A stretch of 33,869 bases of DNA, taken from NCBI GenBank assembly GCA_044350425.1, contig JBILHS010000058.1, forward strand, positions 1 to 33,869, read 5' to 3'. A model generated the notes under the pieces. That model did no database searches and was not told the DNA's origin. It worked only from the letters and a program-made list of their open reading frames with translations. This DNA comes from M3007 sp044350425 (GTDB lineage Bacteria > Bacteroidota > Bacteroidia > Chitinophagales > Saprospiraceae). Shown in pieces: positions 23,687-31,473 of the stretch; the stretch's first letter is position 1; each line of letters opens with the position of its first letter. Position numbers and translations under genes: made by a program.

Positions 23687-26434
23687 CTATAGATCCTTCT
23701 TAATATTACTGCCTTTACTCACTTTTGCTCCGATAATTTGCACCCTTCGCTCCCGGGATACGTGATAGTCATAGATGGACAATCGACGGTTTTTCGGATC
23801 TTTATTCATGTTTGGAGGCGCGGTGGCATCCCCATTCGCTTCCCGGATAAATCTTAACTGATTGTTGCCACCTTTCTCCCGATACCTGGTAAATATACCG
23901 CCGTCAAAGATCATAAAGTGATTGTAAACAGAAGCGATCCGCCGGTTGGTCAAATGGAAATTGTAATCTGGATTTGAAAGCGGGGATGCATAACCCTTCA
24001 GCGTCAATATGATGGTGTCTCCATCCTGCAGCATCAGATCGATTTGGTCAGACAAGGCAAAGAACGAATCCCAGTTCATACGGACTTCCTGTTCAAAGAA
24101 AAAGTCCATAGAATCCAATTCATTCTGTTTCTCTTTCCCTGTAAGTACACTGGTAAAGCCTGTTTTATACTCGTCCTTCTTTCGGATGTACTCCACAAAG
24201 GTTTTCTGGTAGTCCAACAGAGTGGTATCATAATATCTCGCATCTTTTGGGTCTATCAGCAGTGCTTCCCGCATTTCCTTCAAGAAGGGATCCTTGGCGT
24301 TAACCAATTGTAGATCGGTTGTCCGGATGCGTTTGGGGTAATCATTGTCGAAGTACAGTGTAATCGGGAGATATTTTTCCAGCGGCGATTCATGGTGAAG
24401 GTAAAGCTTTGCTTCTATAGTGCCGCCATCCAGGAGATCAATGGTAGAAATGACCAGAGAGGAGTCCGCCCTGGAGTTTTTGGCAAAAAAGCGCTCTTTT
24501 TCGGCCAAAACCCGGTACATATGCCCGAATTCGAGCTTGTAGGATTTTTTATTCAGGTTTTCTGGGAGGTCAACTACCTGCGCGGGTAAATAATTGGGGA
24601 CAAATTTCCCGGCTTTATTCACGGATCCGAGATCGTAAAAGGTAAGCGTTGCACCATAAATAGGCTCATAGGTATTGGTTGAATCATAAACGGAGGCAAC
24701 CAGATTGATCAAGGGCCTTAGATATAATGTATCCACGATCTCTTTGGTCCACAATTCGTCCGGGGTTTTGAAGTACAGGGTATCTGGGAGAAAACCTGTC
24801 TTTTCACCAATTAGCGCATATTTCCGGTCCAGTTTTACATCAAAAGCGTAGGAACTACTGACATCTGCCGGTGGATTTGCAATTTTGGTTAATTGCCCCT
24901 TTCTATCCACTTCATATAATGAAATATTGGTGAAAGCCAGGGGCGTTCGCCGGAGATCATGCAAGGCGATCGCCCGGTATCGGGTCACAAAATCAACTGC
25001 ATAGATGTCGTAACAACAGCCCTCTTCTGAATAGTTGGTACTTCCGATCCGATTGCTGCTGAAGAAGCCACGCTTGCTGTCCCTGTCTATTACAAAAAAC
25101 ACATCGTTGGCGGGTCCATTGATGGGCGCACCCATGTGCTCCGGCTTGCTCCAGCGACCATTTTTAAGCGGTTTCGATTTGTAAACATCAAAACCACCCA
25201 GCGATTGAAGGCTGTCCGTACTAAAAAACAGGGTATTGGAGGCGGAATGATAAAACGGGGTGACATCATCTCCATCCGTATTGATCTCCGAAACTGGTTT
25301 TGGAACGGTCAGGCTATCTCCCAGGATCTGGCTGCTCCAGATATCTTTGCCTCCTTCACACCCCGGACGATTACTTACAAAAAAAAGCGTTTCGGTGGTC
25401 TCCCCAGGCAGAATGCCCAGGCTCGGCTCCGTCGTCGTAAATCCAACCTTGTTTAGCACATTCATTTTTTCAGGAAGTCCCCAGGAGCTATCCGGAAGCA
25501 TTTTCCGGCGGTAGAGATCAAAACGAATGTCGGAAGAGTCGCCCACATAATCCCCCAGGGCGTAATAAGCTGTTGTACCCTCTAAATTAAAAGTCAGGTG
25601 GGCCGTATGCTGACGTTTCAGGTCATTGAAGAGCGTTTCGGACACCGTCATGGCATGATTAGGCCCTAAGTCTGCATTGGCTGACTCGGCCTGCAGGATT
25701 TTAACTGTATTGCGTTTGGGATTGGAACGGTCTTTTTTAAAGTCAAACCGGTAGGCAGAAAAATAGAGCTGATCTCCACGAACCGTTGCGACATATTCTG
25801 AGTATAATTCTTTGGTATTGACGTTAGCGGTATCCAGCAGATAGGTTGTATCCCCTTTGATGAGATAAGGGTTGTCCAGCCCTTCCCCACGTGCCCATAA
25901 ACAGAGTTCTCTTCGCGCAGCAGCTTTTCTTTTCAGATCAGCCGGAACAGCAGGTGTTTGCGGGAGCGTAGCCACCGCATCGTAAAGTTCTGCCGCGGCT
26001 TCGTAGTTTCCTTTGCGGAATTTTACTTCAGCCAGGCGCATTTTAGGGAAATAATCAGGCGAAGGACTCAAACCATGGTCCACCAAACGCTGAAAAGCCG
26101 ATTCTGCACTGTCCAGGGAGGTGATCGCAAATGCAGCTTCACCGTATCCCATTAAAGATTCCACATGAAGGGGCTCCGCTTTTAATACGAAACCATAATA
26201 TTTCATGGCAGCAAAGAAATTTTTCTTTGCAAAGGCCTCATTGGCTTTTTTTATTAATTTACTCAATGATGGCGCGCGCTCATATTCATCCACTTCATTC
26301 AATCGATCCGAAACAACGGATCTGGATCTGGTGGAGTCAACAGGTCGGGAAGTTGAATCTGGCCTTTGCCCCCATGAGACTTGTGCGGTTAGTAAAAAAA
26401 TCAGGAAGGGAAAAATTAAGCCAATTTGCTTCAT
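23687..26434 (-). CDS. PorE-like TPR / beta-propeller / OmpA protein of the type IX secretion system
   Basis: 915 residues, ATG at 26434, signal peptide ending near VSWGQ. Order of domains: TPR helices (about 55-160, with AFAKKNFFAAMKYYGFVLK and FRKGNYEAAAELYDAV); WD40-like PD40 propeller (about 215-480, with FFVSNRPGCEGGKDIW, LFFSTDSLQSLGGFDVY and GFFSSNRIGS); carboxypeptidase-regulatory-like strands (about 485-685); an OmpA-type domain beginning ITLYFDNDYPK (690-700) and resuming at LKGYASPLSNPDYN (811-824) through NRR and ERRVQI (896-901). About 110 residues separate the first strand from the rest of the OmpA fold, which is usual for this Bacteroidota group. In Porphyromonas, PorE has the same architecture and ties the secretion apparatus to peptidoglycan. 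A paralogue specific to this cargo is likely. It lies between the PorP and SprB-like genes (99 and 52 bp gaps). Confidence 0.87.
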   Translation of the reverse strand: MKQIGLIFPFLIFLLTAQVSWGQRPDSTSRPVDSTRSRSVVSDRLNEVDEYERAPSLSKLIKKANEAFAKKNFFAAMKYYGFVLKAEPLHVESLMGYGEAAFAITSLDSAESAFQRLVDHGLSPSPDYFPKMRLAEVKFRKGNYEAAAELYDAVATLPQTPAVPADLKRKAAARRELCLWARGEGLDNPYLIKGDTTYLLDTANVNTKELYSEYVATVRGDQLYFSAYRFDFKKDRSNPKRNTVKILQAESANADLGPNHAMTVSETLFNDLKRQHTAHLTFNLEGTTAYYALGDYVGDSSDIRFDLYRRKMLPDSSWGLPEKMNVLNKVGFTTTEPSLGILPGETTETLFFVSNRPGCEGGKDIWSSQILGDSLTVPKPVSEINTDGDDVTPFYHSASNTLFFSTDSLQSLGGFDVYKSKPLKNGRWSKPEHMGAPINGPANDVFFVIDRDSKRGFFSSNRIGSTNYSEEGCCYDIYAVDFVTRYRAIALHDLRRTPLAFTNISLYEVDRKGQLTKIANPPADVSSSYAFDVKLDRKYALIGEKTGFLPDTLYFKTPDELWTKEIVDTLYLRPLINLVASVYDSTNTYEPIYGATLTFYDLGSVNKAGKFVPNYLPAQVVDLPENLNKKSYKLEFGHMYRVLAEKERFFAKNSRADSSLVISTIDLLDGGTIEAKLYLHHESPLEKYLPITLYFDNDYPKRIRTTDLQLVNAKDPFLKEMREALLIDPKDARYYDTTLLDYQKTFVEYIRKKDEYKTGFTSVLTGKEKQNELDSMDFFFEQEVRMNWDSFFALSDQIDLMLQDGDTIILTLKGYASPLSNPDYNFHLTNRRIASVYNHFMIFDGGIFTRYREKGGNNQLRFIREANGDATAPPNMNKDPKNRRLSIYDYHVSRERRVQIIGAKVSKGSNIKKDL

Positions 26435-26473
26435 CTTTTTGGATTGAAAGTTAGAGGGTCTTAAGGTTTAAAT

Positions 26474-26518
26474 CCCGATACTCCAGTAAACTGGAGTGGG
26501 GTAGGGACGATTATCGGG
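26474..26518. promoter_or_regulatory. Nested hairpin between the PorP/SprF and PorE-like genes
   Basis: Outer arms CCCGATA (26474-26480) and TATCGGG (26512-26518) enclose an inner hairpin whose arms, ACTCCAGT (26480-26487) and ACTGGAGT (26490-26497), are perfect. In RNA the inner part would be CTCCAG-TAAA-CTGGAG closed by A-U. There is no T-tract after it on the minus strand, so it is more likely an mRNA processing, stability or attenuation element than a terminator. Confidence 0.6.
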
Positions 26519-26533
26519 CGCTGGTTTCAGGCA

Positions 26534-27583
26534 TCAAATGATTGGACAGGATTTGAATTTTTGCAAAGGCTTCAATTTGTACAATCGATAGATCAGGGAA
26601 ATCTCTGGTCCACCCCTGCGGTCAGAGATGAGTTTGCCGGCACGAGAAAATACATCCCAGTCAAAAGTTGCCCCAAAAGTCCAGGTACTATAGAAGACTT
26701 CAACACGTGGTACCAGTGAGTTTTTATAGCGATGCCGCCAATCTGCGCCGATTTGCAGAGCAAGTTCCTTGTAACGCGATTTGGTCAGGTGCATCCGTAC
26801 GCCGCCGCCGTAAACGATCTCACTGTACTCTCCCTGCTTCTGGTAAAGTCCCTGAACCAGGAAATCAAATTTTTCAGACAACTGAATCATGCCCAAACTG
26901 TACAGGGTCAGTTTGTTGTAGAGACGAACTTCATCATTGTCGGTAACGGAAGAAGCCCAGAAATCATGGGCCGGGCGGTTGATGTGGTGCATGGCAGCAC
27001 CCAAGTCGCAACGGGTTCGTTTCTGTTTGGATTGCATGCGGAAGTTCGCCCCAGCACTGATGTCAAAATATTTCAGGTTGGTGACGCTTAGGTCCTCCGT
27101 GATGGAGGCGCTGGGGTCAAACATCCCAGCCCGGTACTGCTCATCAAAAGTGATCTCATCCGTATCAAAAGCGCGTTGACCAAACATTGGGGTGGCGCCA
27201 AGGGTCAAAAAATTGCCTTTGCCAACCGGCAGGGTCAAAGCGATCGGGACGCCAACTTGCAGGGATTTCAGGGAAAGATCGCCCTGCTTGTCGTAATTGA
27301 GCAATAAAGAAGCAGTGACAAATTTGTTGTATTTTTTGCGATCAAAATATACTTTGTTCTCCACAGAGCCTGAAAAGGTGGTGTAAGGCACCGGCACGGT
27401 TCGCCATTGCTGACGAAAATTACCGACAAAACGCAGGTCGCCACCAAAGACTCCAGCCAGTCCGGGGTTAAGATTCAGTGGTGAGTTGCCGAATTGGGAA
27501 AAGTGGATGTCTTGCGCTCCGAGGCCGAAAGCCGATAGCAACAGCAGGAACATGATAAATCTGCGCAACGTAGGTAGTGGCAT
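26534..27583 (-). CDS. PorP/SprF family outer-membrane protein (type IX secretion)
   Basis: 349 residues from the ATG at 27583. A TTG at 27640 would add 19 polar residues before the signal peptide (RRFIMFLLLLSAFGLGAQ), so it is rejected. The mature protein opens with DIHFSQFGNSPLNLNPGLAG, the family hallmark, followed by alternating strands (NFRQQWRTVPVPYTTFSGSV, FVTASLLLNYDKQGDLSL, YFDISAGANFRMQSKQK, YGGGVRMHLTKS) of an outer-membrane barrel of about 14 strands. SprF homologues are needed for export of specific type B CTD cargo such as SprB. It is the first gene of a run with the PorE-like and SprB-like genes, the common Bacteroidota arrangement, and its cargo is most likely the 1392-residue protein. 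Confidence 0.93.
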   Translation of the reverse strand: MPLPTLRRFIMFLLLLSAFGLGAQDIHFSQFGNSPLNLNPGLAGVFGGDLRFVGNFRQQWRTVPVPYTTFSGSVENKVYFDRKKYNKFVTASLLLNYDKQGDLSLKSLQVGVPIALTLPVGKGNFLTLGATPMFGQRAFDTDEITFDEQYRAGMFDPSASITEDLSVTNLKYFDISAGANFRMQSKQKRTRCDLGAAMHHINRPAHDFWASSVTDNDEVRLYNKLTLYSLGMIQLSEKFDFLVQGLYQKQGEYSEIVYGGGVRMHLTKSRYKELALQIGADWRHRYKNSLVPRVEVFYSTWTFGATFDWDVFSRAGKLISDRRGGPEISLIYRLYKLKPLQKFKSCPII

Positions 27584-27688
27584 AGTGGTTGTGTTCTCGT
27601 GTATGTTATTTAGCATTTGGACATTCTGATAGGCAGGCAAATTTGGTGCCTAGGACAAGTCCTTCAAAATCTAGTTTTGTCGCACAGG

Positions 27689-27719
27689 CGGCATTTGCCT
27701 CTTTAACGAGGCATAGCCG
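27689..27719 (-). promoter_or_regulatory. Leader hairpin upstream of PorP/SprF
   Basis: TGCCTC (27696-27701) pairs with GAGGCA (27708-27713) around a 6-base loop. An outer CGGC (27689-27692) pairs with GCCG (27716-27719) across an internal loop of 3 and 2 bases. It lies about 106 bp before the PorP start, within the predicted leader. No T-tract follows, so attenuation is possible but not shown. Confidence 0.5.
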
Positions 27720-27833
27720 GTTACAGCGCCCAAAACAAGTGCGATAAATTATTATTACGAAGTTAGGACAAACCAGCGGCAAAAAAGGAAAAGCGCTGAC
27801 AATCAGTCCATGAGCCGGGGAGAAGATCTACGG

Positions 27834-27863
27834 CAAAGGTAATGCCCTAATTGCGTTAAACAA
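27834..27863 (-). promoter_or_regulatory. Bacteroidota-type promoter of the T9SS operon
   Basis: On the minus strand, TTG (27863-27861), a 19-bp spacer, then TACCTTTG (27841-27834). This matches the -33 TTG / -7 TAnnTTTG pattern with good spacing. It reads toward the PorP/SprF gene. It is the best promoter in the window. Confidence 0.65.
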
Positions 27864-27926
27864 TTCATGTGCCATAAAAAAGTATTGTTTTTTTTGAGGG
27901 ATCAGACCGCACGTTTTTGCCTTGTT

Positions 27927-29342
27927 TTAAACTTTTGCCAGCTTCCATTTGCCTTTTTTGAAGACCCAAATAGCGGCCAAAGACATCGCTGATTCAGCCA
28001 TAACTATGCTCCAGTAAACACCATCTTCACCCCAGTTAAGATAAAGGGCGAGTAGCCAGGCAAGGGGAATTTCTATCAGCCAGAAAAAAACAAAATTGAG
28101 CAAAGTGGGTGTAAAAGTGTCCCCGGCACCGTTAATGGCCTGGGTTATGATCATTCCCCAGCCGTAAAAAACGTATCCGCCTGCGATGATACGCAAGGCC
28201 AGTGATCCGGACGCAATCACCTCGGGGGTCTGGTTGAAAAATCGGATTAATTGTGGAGCTGAGATCAGACAAACTGCAGCAATGACCGCCAGAAACAGAA
28301 AATTGAAGTACCCGGCCCGCCAGACAGACTGCTCTGCACGATCCGGCTGTCCTGCCCCCAGATTTTGACCCACCAAAGTTGCCGCAGCATTGGCCATCCC
28401 CCAGGAAGGTAAAATGCAAAAAATAACGATTCGAATGGCAATGGTGTAACCCGCAACCACTTCTTTGTTGATCTGTCCCAGGATGTAGATCATAAAAATC
28501 CAGCTCACCGAGCTCAGAAGATACTGACCCGTACTACCTGATGCGATACGCAACAAGTTGCCCACAATATCCCATCTGGGCCGCATCATTGCCCAGCGCA
28601 AGCGGACAATCCTGCCTACCTCAAACAAGTTCCACAGCTGGTAGATCACGCCGGTCGAACGTCCAATCGTGGTTGCAACCCCAGAACCTAAAACGCCCAG
28701 GGCTGGAATCGGCCCAAGACCAAAAATGAAGATGGGACAAAGCACGATGTTGACAGCATTGGCGATCCAGAGTGCCCGCATGGCTGTGGCCGCATCGCCA
28801 GCCCCGCGGAAAATACCATTGAGCATCCAAAGCAGGAGGATGGGTAAATTGCAGGTCAAAAGCAATCGGGTGAACTGGTGCCCAACGGCCGACACACTTT
28901 GATCGTGTGACATTAAAGCCAGTATTTCTCCGGCATAAAAGTAGCCGGGCACAGCAATCAGGGCTGAAACGACCACCCCGATCAGGAGCACTTGTGCCCC
29001 CGCCCGCGCAGCCGCCTCACGATCCCCCTCACCAATCCGGCGTGCTACCATGGCCGTCGCAGCAGCGCTTAATCCAATCGCAACGGAGTAGACCAGGGTC
29101 AGAATAGATTCCGTGATCCCGACCGTGGCAACGGCTTCCGGACCCACTTTGGCCACAAAAAAGATGTCCACCACTGCGAACAGCGATTCCATCGCCATCT
29201 CGAGGATCATTGGAATGGACAAAAGCACGATGGCCCGGTCAATGCTCCCTTTGGTGAACTCCTGTTCCTCCCCATTCAGGGCCTGACGAAAGATATTTCG
29301 GACGCGGCGGAGAAAAGAGACTTGCTGAGGTTTCGTTGACAT
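27927..29342 (-). CDS. MATE family multidrug/Na+ antiporter
   Basis: 471 residues from the ATG at 29342 (MSTKPQQVSF). The ATG at 29450 would add 36 residues that do not fit the family. Twelve membrane helices in two halves are visible. The first half has DRAIVLLSIPMILEMAMESL, VDIFFVAKVGPEAVATVG, then GLSAAATAMVARRIGEGD. The second half repeats the pattern with GMANAAATLVGQNLGAGQPDRA. The conserved MARRIGEGD and LVGQNLGAG blocks identify MatE proteins. They export cationic drugs or metabolites in exchange for H+ or Na+; this member's substrate is unknown. It has a 14-bp palindrome just before the start codon and is divergent from mqnC. Confidence 0.9.
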   Translation of the reverse strand: MSTKPQQVSFLRRVRNIFRQALNGEEQEFTKGSIDRAIVLLSIPMILEMAMESLFAVVDIFFVAKVGPEAVATVGITESILTLVYSVAIGLSAAATAMVARRIGEGDREAAARAGAQVLLIGVVVSALIAVPGYFYAGEILALMSHDQSVSAVGHQFTRLLLTCNLPILLLWMLNGIFRGAGDAATAMRALWIANAVNIVLCPIFIFGLGPIPALGVLGSGVATTIGRSTGVIYQLWNLFEVGRIVRLRWAMMRPRWDIVGNLLRIASGSTGQYLLSSVSWIFMIYILGQINKEVVAGYTIAIRIVIFCILPSWGMANAAATLVGQNLGAGQPDRAEQSVWRAGYFNFLFLAVIAAVCLISAPQLIRFFNQTPEVIASGSLALRIIAGGYVFYGWGMIITQAINGAGDTFTPTLLNFVFFWLIEIPLAWLLALYLNWGEDGVYWSIVMAESAMSLAAIWVFKKGKWKLAKV

Positions 29343-29351
29343 AAAACAGGA

Positions 29352-29365
29352 ACGGTGCACACCGT
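29352..29365. promoter_or_regulatory. 14-bp palindromic operator-like site at the MATE gene
   Basis: ACGGTG-CA-CACCGT, with perfect 6-bp arms around a 2-bp centre, starts 10 bases upstream of the ATG at 29342. The position fits a repressor site or a translation-blocking hairpin. Efflux genes are commonly controlled by a local regulator, but no TetR or MarR gene is adjacent. Confidence 0.45.
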
Positions 29366-29466
29366 GGAAGGGTGATCGTAAAGCATTAGGAAATCCTTGT
29401 AAAAGAAAATACAGGTCACAAGAAAACCTAAATCTTTTAAATAGTTCCATTTAACACGCGCTGAGC

Positions 29467-29474
29467 TAATTTTG
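29467..29474 (+). promoter_or_regulatory. Candidate -7 element upstream of mqnC
   Basis: TAATTTTG is an exact TAnnTTTG match, 124 bases before the ATG at 29598. No -33 TTG is seen at the usual spacing. Confidence 0.35.
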
Positions 29475-29597
29475 AAGCTGGTATTTAATTTGCAAGCCGC
29501 CCAACCTTACCTTTACTTTTTTGTTTGTCCATTTGTCCGTCGAACACCGCTCCGGCATCCACTCAATAGCCGGAACAGCACTTCGGCATTTCTAAAT

Positions 29598-30740
29598 ATG
29601 AATATTTCTGATCTCCTCCAACGTGCCCTCCGCCTGGAATGGCTTTCGCCTGAAGAAGGTGTTTTTCTTTTCGAAAATGCCCCGACCACGGAATTGATGT
29701 ACGTCGGAAATGCCATCCGCCAACACCATGTGCCGGGCAATGTCGTCACCTGGATCATTGACCGCAATTCGAATACGACCAACGTTTGCATTGCCAACTG
29801 CAAGTTCTGCAATTTTTACCGCAGACCTGGCCACGAAGAATCCTACATCACCACGATCGAAGAATACCGTGTAAAAATCGAGGAGACCTTTCGTTTGGGC
29901 GGAGAACAATTGCTGCTGCAAGGAGGACACCACCCGGATCTGGGACTGAAATTTTATGTGAATATATTTCGTCAGTTGAAATCGGAGTATCCCAACCTGA
30001 AATTACATGCCCTGGGGCCGCCAGAGATCGCGCATATCTCCAAACTGGAAGGCATGAGCCACTATGACGTACTCGCGGCACTAAAAGAAGCCGGCCTGGA
30101 TTCGTTGCCAGGGGCGGGAGCCGAGATCCTGGATGATCGTGTCAGACGCCTGATCTCCAAGGGTAAGTGCGGCGGACAAGAATGGCTGGATGTCATGCGG
30201 GCTGCCCATAAATTGCATCTGACCACTTCGGCAACCATGATGTTCGGACACATCGAAACCAATCTGGAGCGGATGCAACACTTTGCAGACCTGCGTCAGG
30301 TGCAGTCAGAAAAACCGGCGAATGCCAAAGGCTTTCTGGCTTTTATTCCCTGGCCTTTTCAGGATGAGGATACGATCTTGCGCAAGATCAAACGTGCCCG
30401 CAACGCCGTCACGGGCGATGAATATGTACGTATGATCGCGATGAGCCGGATCATGTTGCCCAATATTGTAAACATGCAGGCTTCCTGGCTGACGGTGGGA
30501 AAGCAGGTCGCACAGGTATGTCTGCACGCTGGTGCAAATGATTTTGGCAGTATCATGATCGAGGAAAACGTCGTATCCGCAGCCGGGGCAAGGTTCAGGT
30601 TCACTGCCGACGGGATACAGGCTGCCATTCGCGAAGCAGGTCTGGTGCCACAATTGCGCAATCAGCAATATGAATTCAGAGATTTACCTGCAGGAATGAT
30701 CCAGCAGGAACTGGATCGGACGGCTATGTTGGTTGATTAA
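29598..30740 (+). CDS. mqnC: Radical SAM cyclic dehypoxanthinyl futalosine synthase
   Basis: 380 residues from the ATG at 29598; an in-frame ATG-less stretch to 29472 lacks family features. The radical SAM cluster is CIANCKFCNFYR (Cys64, Cys68, Cys71), preceded by IDRNSNTTNV, which matches the MqnC consensus. LLLQGGHHPDLGL, LHALGPPEIAH, SLPGAGAEIL, ATMMFGHIET and FLAFIPWPFQ are all family blocks. It cyclises dehypoxanthinyl futalosine, an early step of the futalosine pathway to menaquinone. MqnE is related but has different flanking blocks, so MqnC is preferred. The partner genes mqnA, mqnB, mqnD and mqnE are not in this window. It is followed 32 bp later by a Uma2-type gene with its own promoter. 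Confidence 0.93.
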   Translation: MNISDLLQRALRLEWLSPEEGVFLFENAPTTELMYVGNAIRQHHVPGNVVTWIIDRNSNTTNVCIANCKFCNFYRRPGHEESYITTIEEYRVKIEETFRLGGEQLLLQGGHHPDLGLKFYVNIFRQLKSEYPNLKLHALGPPEIAHISKLEGMSHYDVLAALKEAGLDSLPGAGAEILDDRVRRLISKGKCGGQEWLDVMRAAHKLHLTTSATMMFGHIETNLERMQHFADLRQVQSEKPANAKGFLAFIPWPFQDEDTILRKIKRARNAVTGDEYVRMIAMSRIMLPNIVNMQASWLTVGKQVAQVCLHAGANDFGSIMIEENVVSAAGARFRFTADGIQAAIREAGLVPQLRNQQYEFRDLPAGMIQQELDRTAMLVD

Positions 30741-30747
30741 AAAGGAC

Positions 30748-30755
30748 TATTTTTG
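30748..30755 (+). promoter_or_regulatory. Candidate promoter of the Uma2-family gene
   Basis: TATTTTTG is an exact TAnnTTTG match, 17 bases before the ATG at 30773. A TTG at 30729-30731 lies 16 bp upstream, a little closer than usual. It overlaps the 32-bp gap after mqnC, so the gene is probably transcribed independently. Confidence 0.5.
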
Positions 30756-30772
30756 CATAAAATTGAATTACT

Positions 30773-31381
30773 ATGGGCGCAACGACCAATATTGAAGAAA
30801 AAGCGCTGCGGAGTTTTGATATTAACATGATCAGACCTTACACAGTCTCTGAGTTTAAGGAATTCTGTTTGTTGAATAATAACTACCGTATCGAACGCTT
30901 AGCCAACGGAAACATCATCGTTATGCCTCCTACCCATACCGCCACCGGCGGAAAAAATGCTAGCATTTTTGGCGAAATATTTATCTGGAATAAAGCTTCC
31001 CAATTAGGCAAAATGTTTGATTCCTCCACAGGTTTCACCTTGCCAAATCAAGCCATTCGTGCACCGGATGTATCCTGGATTGAAAAAAGCCGGTGGGATG
31101 CCTTACCACAAAGTGAGCGGGACGACTTCGCGGCTATTTGTCCTGATTTTGTAGTTGAACTTCGATCGAATTCAGACAATCTTCTGGCATTACGGGAAAA
31201 AATGGATGAATACATTGCGAATGGTTGCCGCCTGGCCTGGCTGGTGGATACTTATCAAAAACAAACCATGGTCTACAGGCCCGATGGAAGTGTATTGGTA
31301 GTCCCTTTTGCTCAAGCTTTGGATGGAGGAACCGTGATGCCGGGACTTCAGCTGACGATGGCGGAGGTATTAGCTGATTAA
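30773..31381 (+). CDS. Uma2 family (DUF820) PD-(D/E)XK nuclease-fold protein
   Basis: 202 residues. Residues about 22-200 carry the Uma2 pattern: YTVSEFKEFC, the E-R-L-x-N-G-N-I-I-V-M-P-P start strand, APDVSWI (Asp99), CPDFVVELRSNSDN (Asp125, Glu129), then a helix with Lys143 and RLAWLVDTYQKQT. The Asp-Glu-x-Lys arrangement is the restriction-endonuclease-like active site. Many Bacteroidota and Cyanobacteria carry multiple copies, and their in vivo role is unknown. The usual V-E-V-L-S-P-S strand is altered to VVELRSNS. There is no adjacent toxin-antitoxin, methylase or transposase gene. Confidence 0.88.
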   Translation: MGATTNIEEKALRSFDINMIRPYTVSEFKEFCLLNNNYRIERLANGNIIVMPPTHTATGGKNASIFGEIFIWNKASQLGKMFDSSTGFTLPNQAIRAPDVSWIEKSRWDALPQSERDDFAAICPDFVVELRSNSDNLLALREKMDEYIANGCRLAWLVDTYQKQTMVYRPDGSVLVVPFAQALDGGTVMPGLQLTMAEVLAD

Positions 31382-31413
31382 TTCTTAGCATCTGTCGCCA
31401 ATCCGCCAGATTC

Positions 31414-31427
31414 TTTAGTGCACTAAA
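31414..31427. promoter_or_regulatory. 14-bp perfect palindrome between Uma2 gene and T9SS cargo gene
   Basis: TTTAGTGCACTAAA is fully self-complementary. It sits 14 bp upstream of a near -7 element (TATTTTCG, 31441-31448, one mismatch) of the gene starting at 31474, so it would overlap the -33 region. An operator is the more likely reading; a weak terminator of the Uma2 gene, followed by an A-rich stretch, is the alternative. Confidence 0.5.
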
Positions 31428-31473
31428 AAGAGCGCTGTGCTATTTTCGCCGAACAATAAAAACCGGTTTAATC

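Larger units (their letters stand above)
27584..27926. other. 343-bp spacer between PorP/SprF and MATE genes
   Basis: No ORF of interest. It holds a minus-strand promoter (27834-27863), an interrupted hairpin (27689-27719) and an inverted repeat AATTG-7-CAATT that overlaps the -33 region (27849-27865). With the start site expected near 27827, the T9SS operon would have a leader of about 245 nt. No tRNA or recognised riboswitch is seen. Confidence 0.6.

Noticed and set aside
29343..29450. 36-residue N-terminal extension of the MATE protein from the ATG at 29450
   Set aside because: The extension has no resemblance to MATE N-termini and would translate through the palindrome; MSTKPQQ gives the family length.
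30773..31381. Uma2-type gene as part of a transposon or restriction system
   Set aside because: No transposase, methylase, terminal repeats or toxin-antitoxin partner is adjacent.
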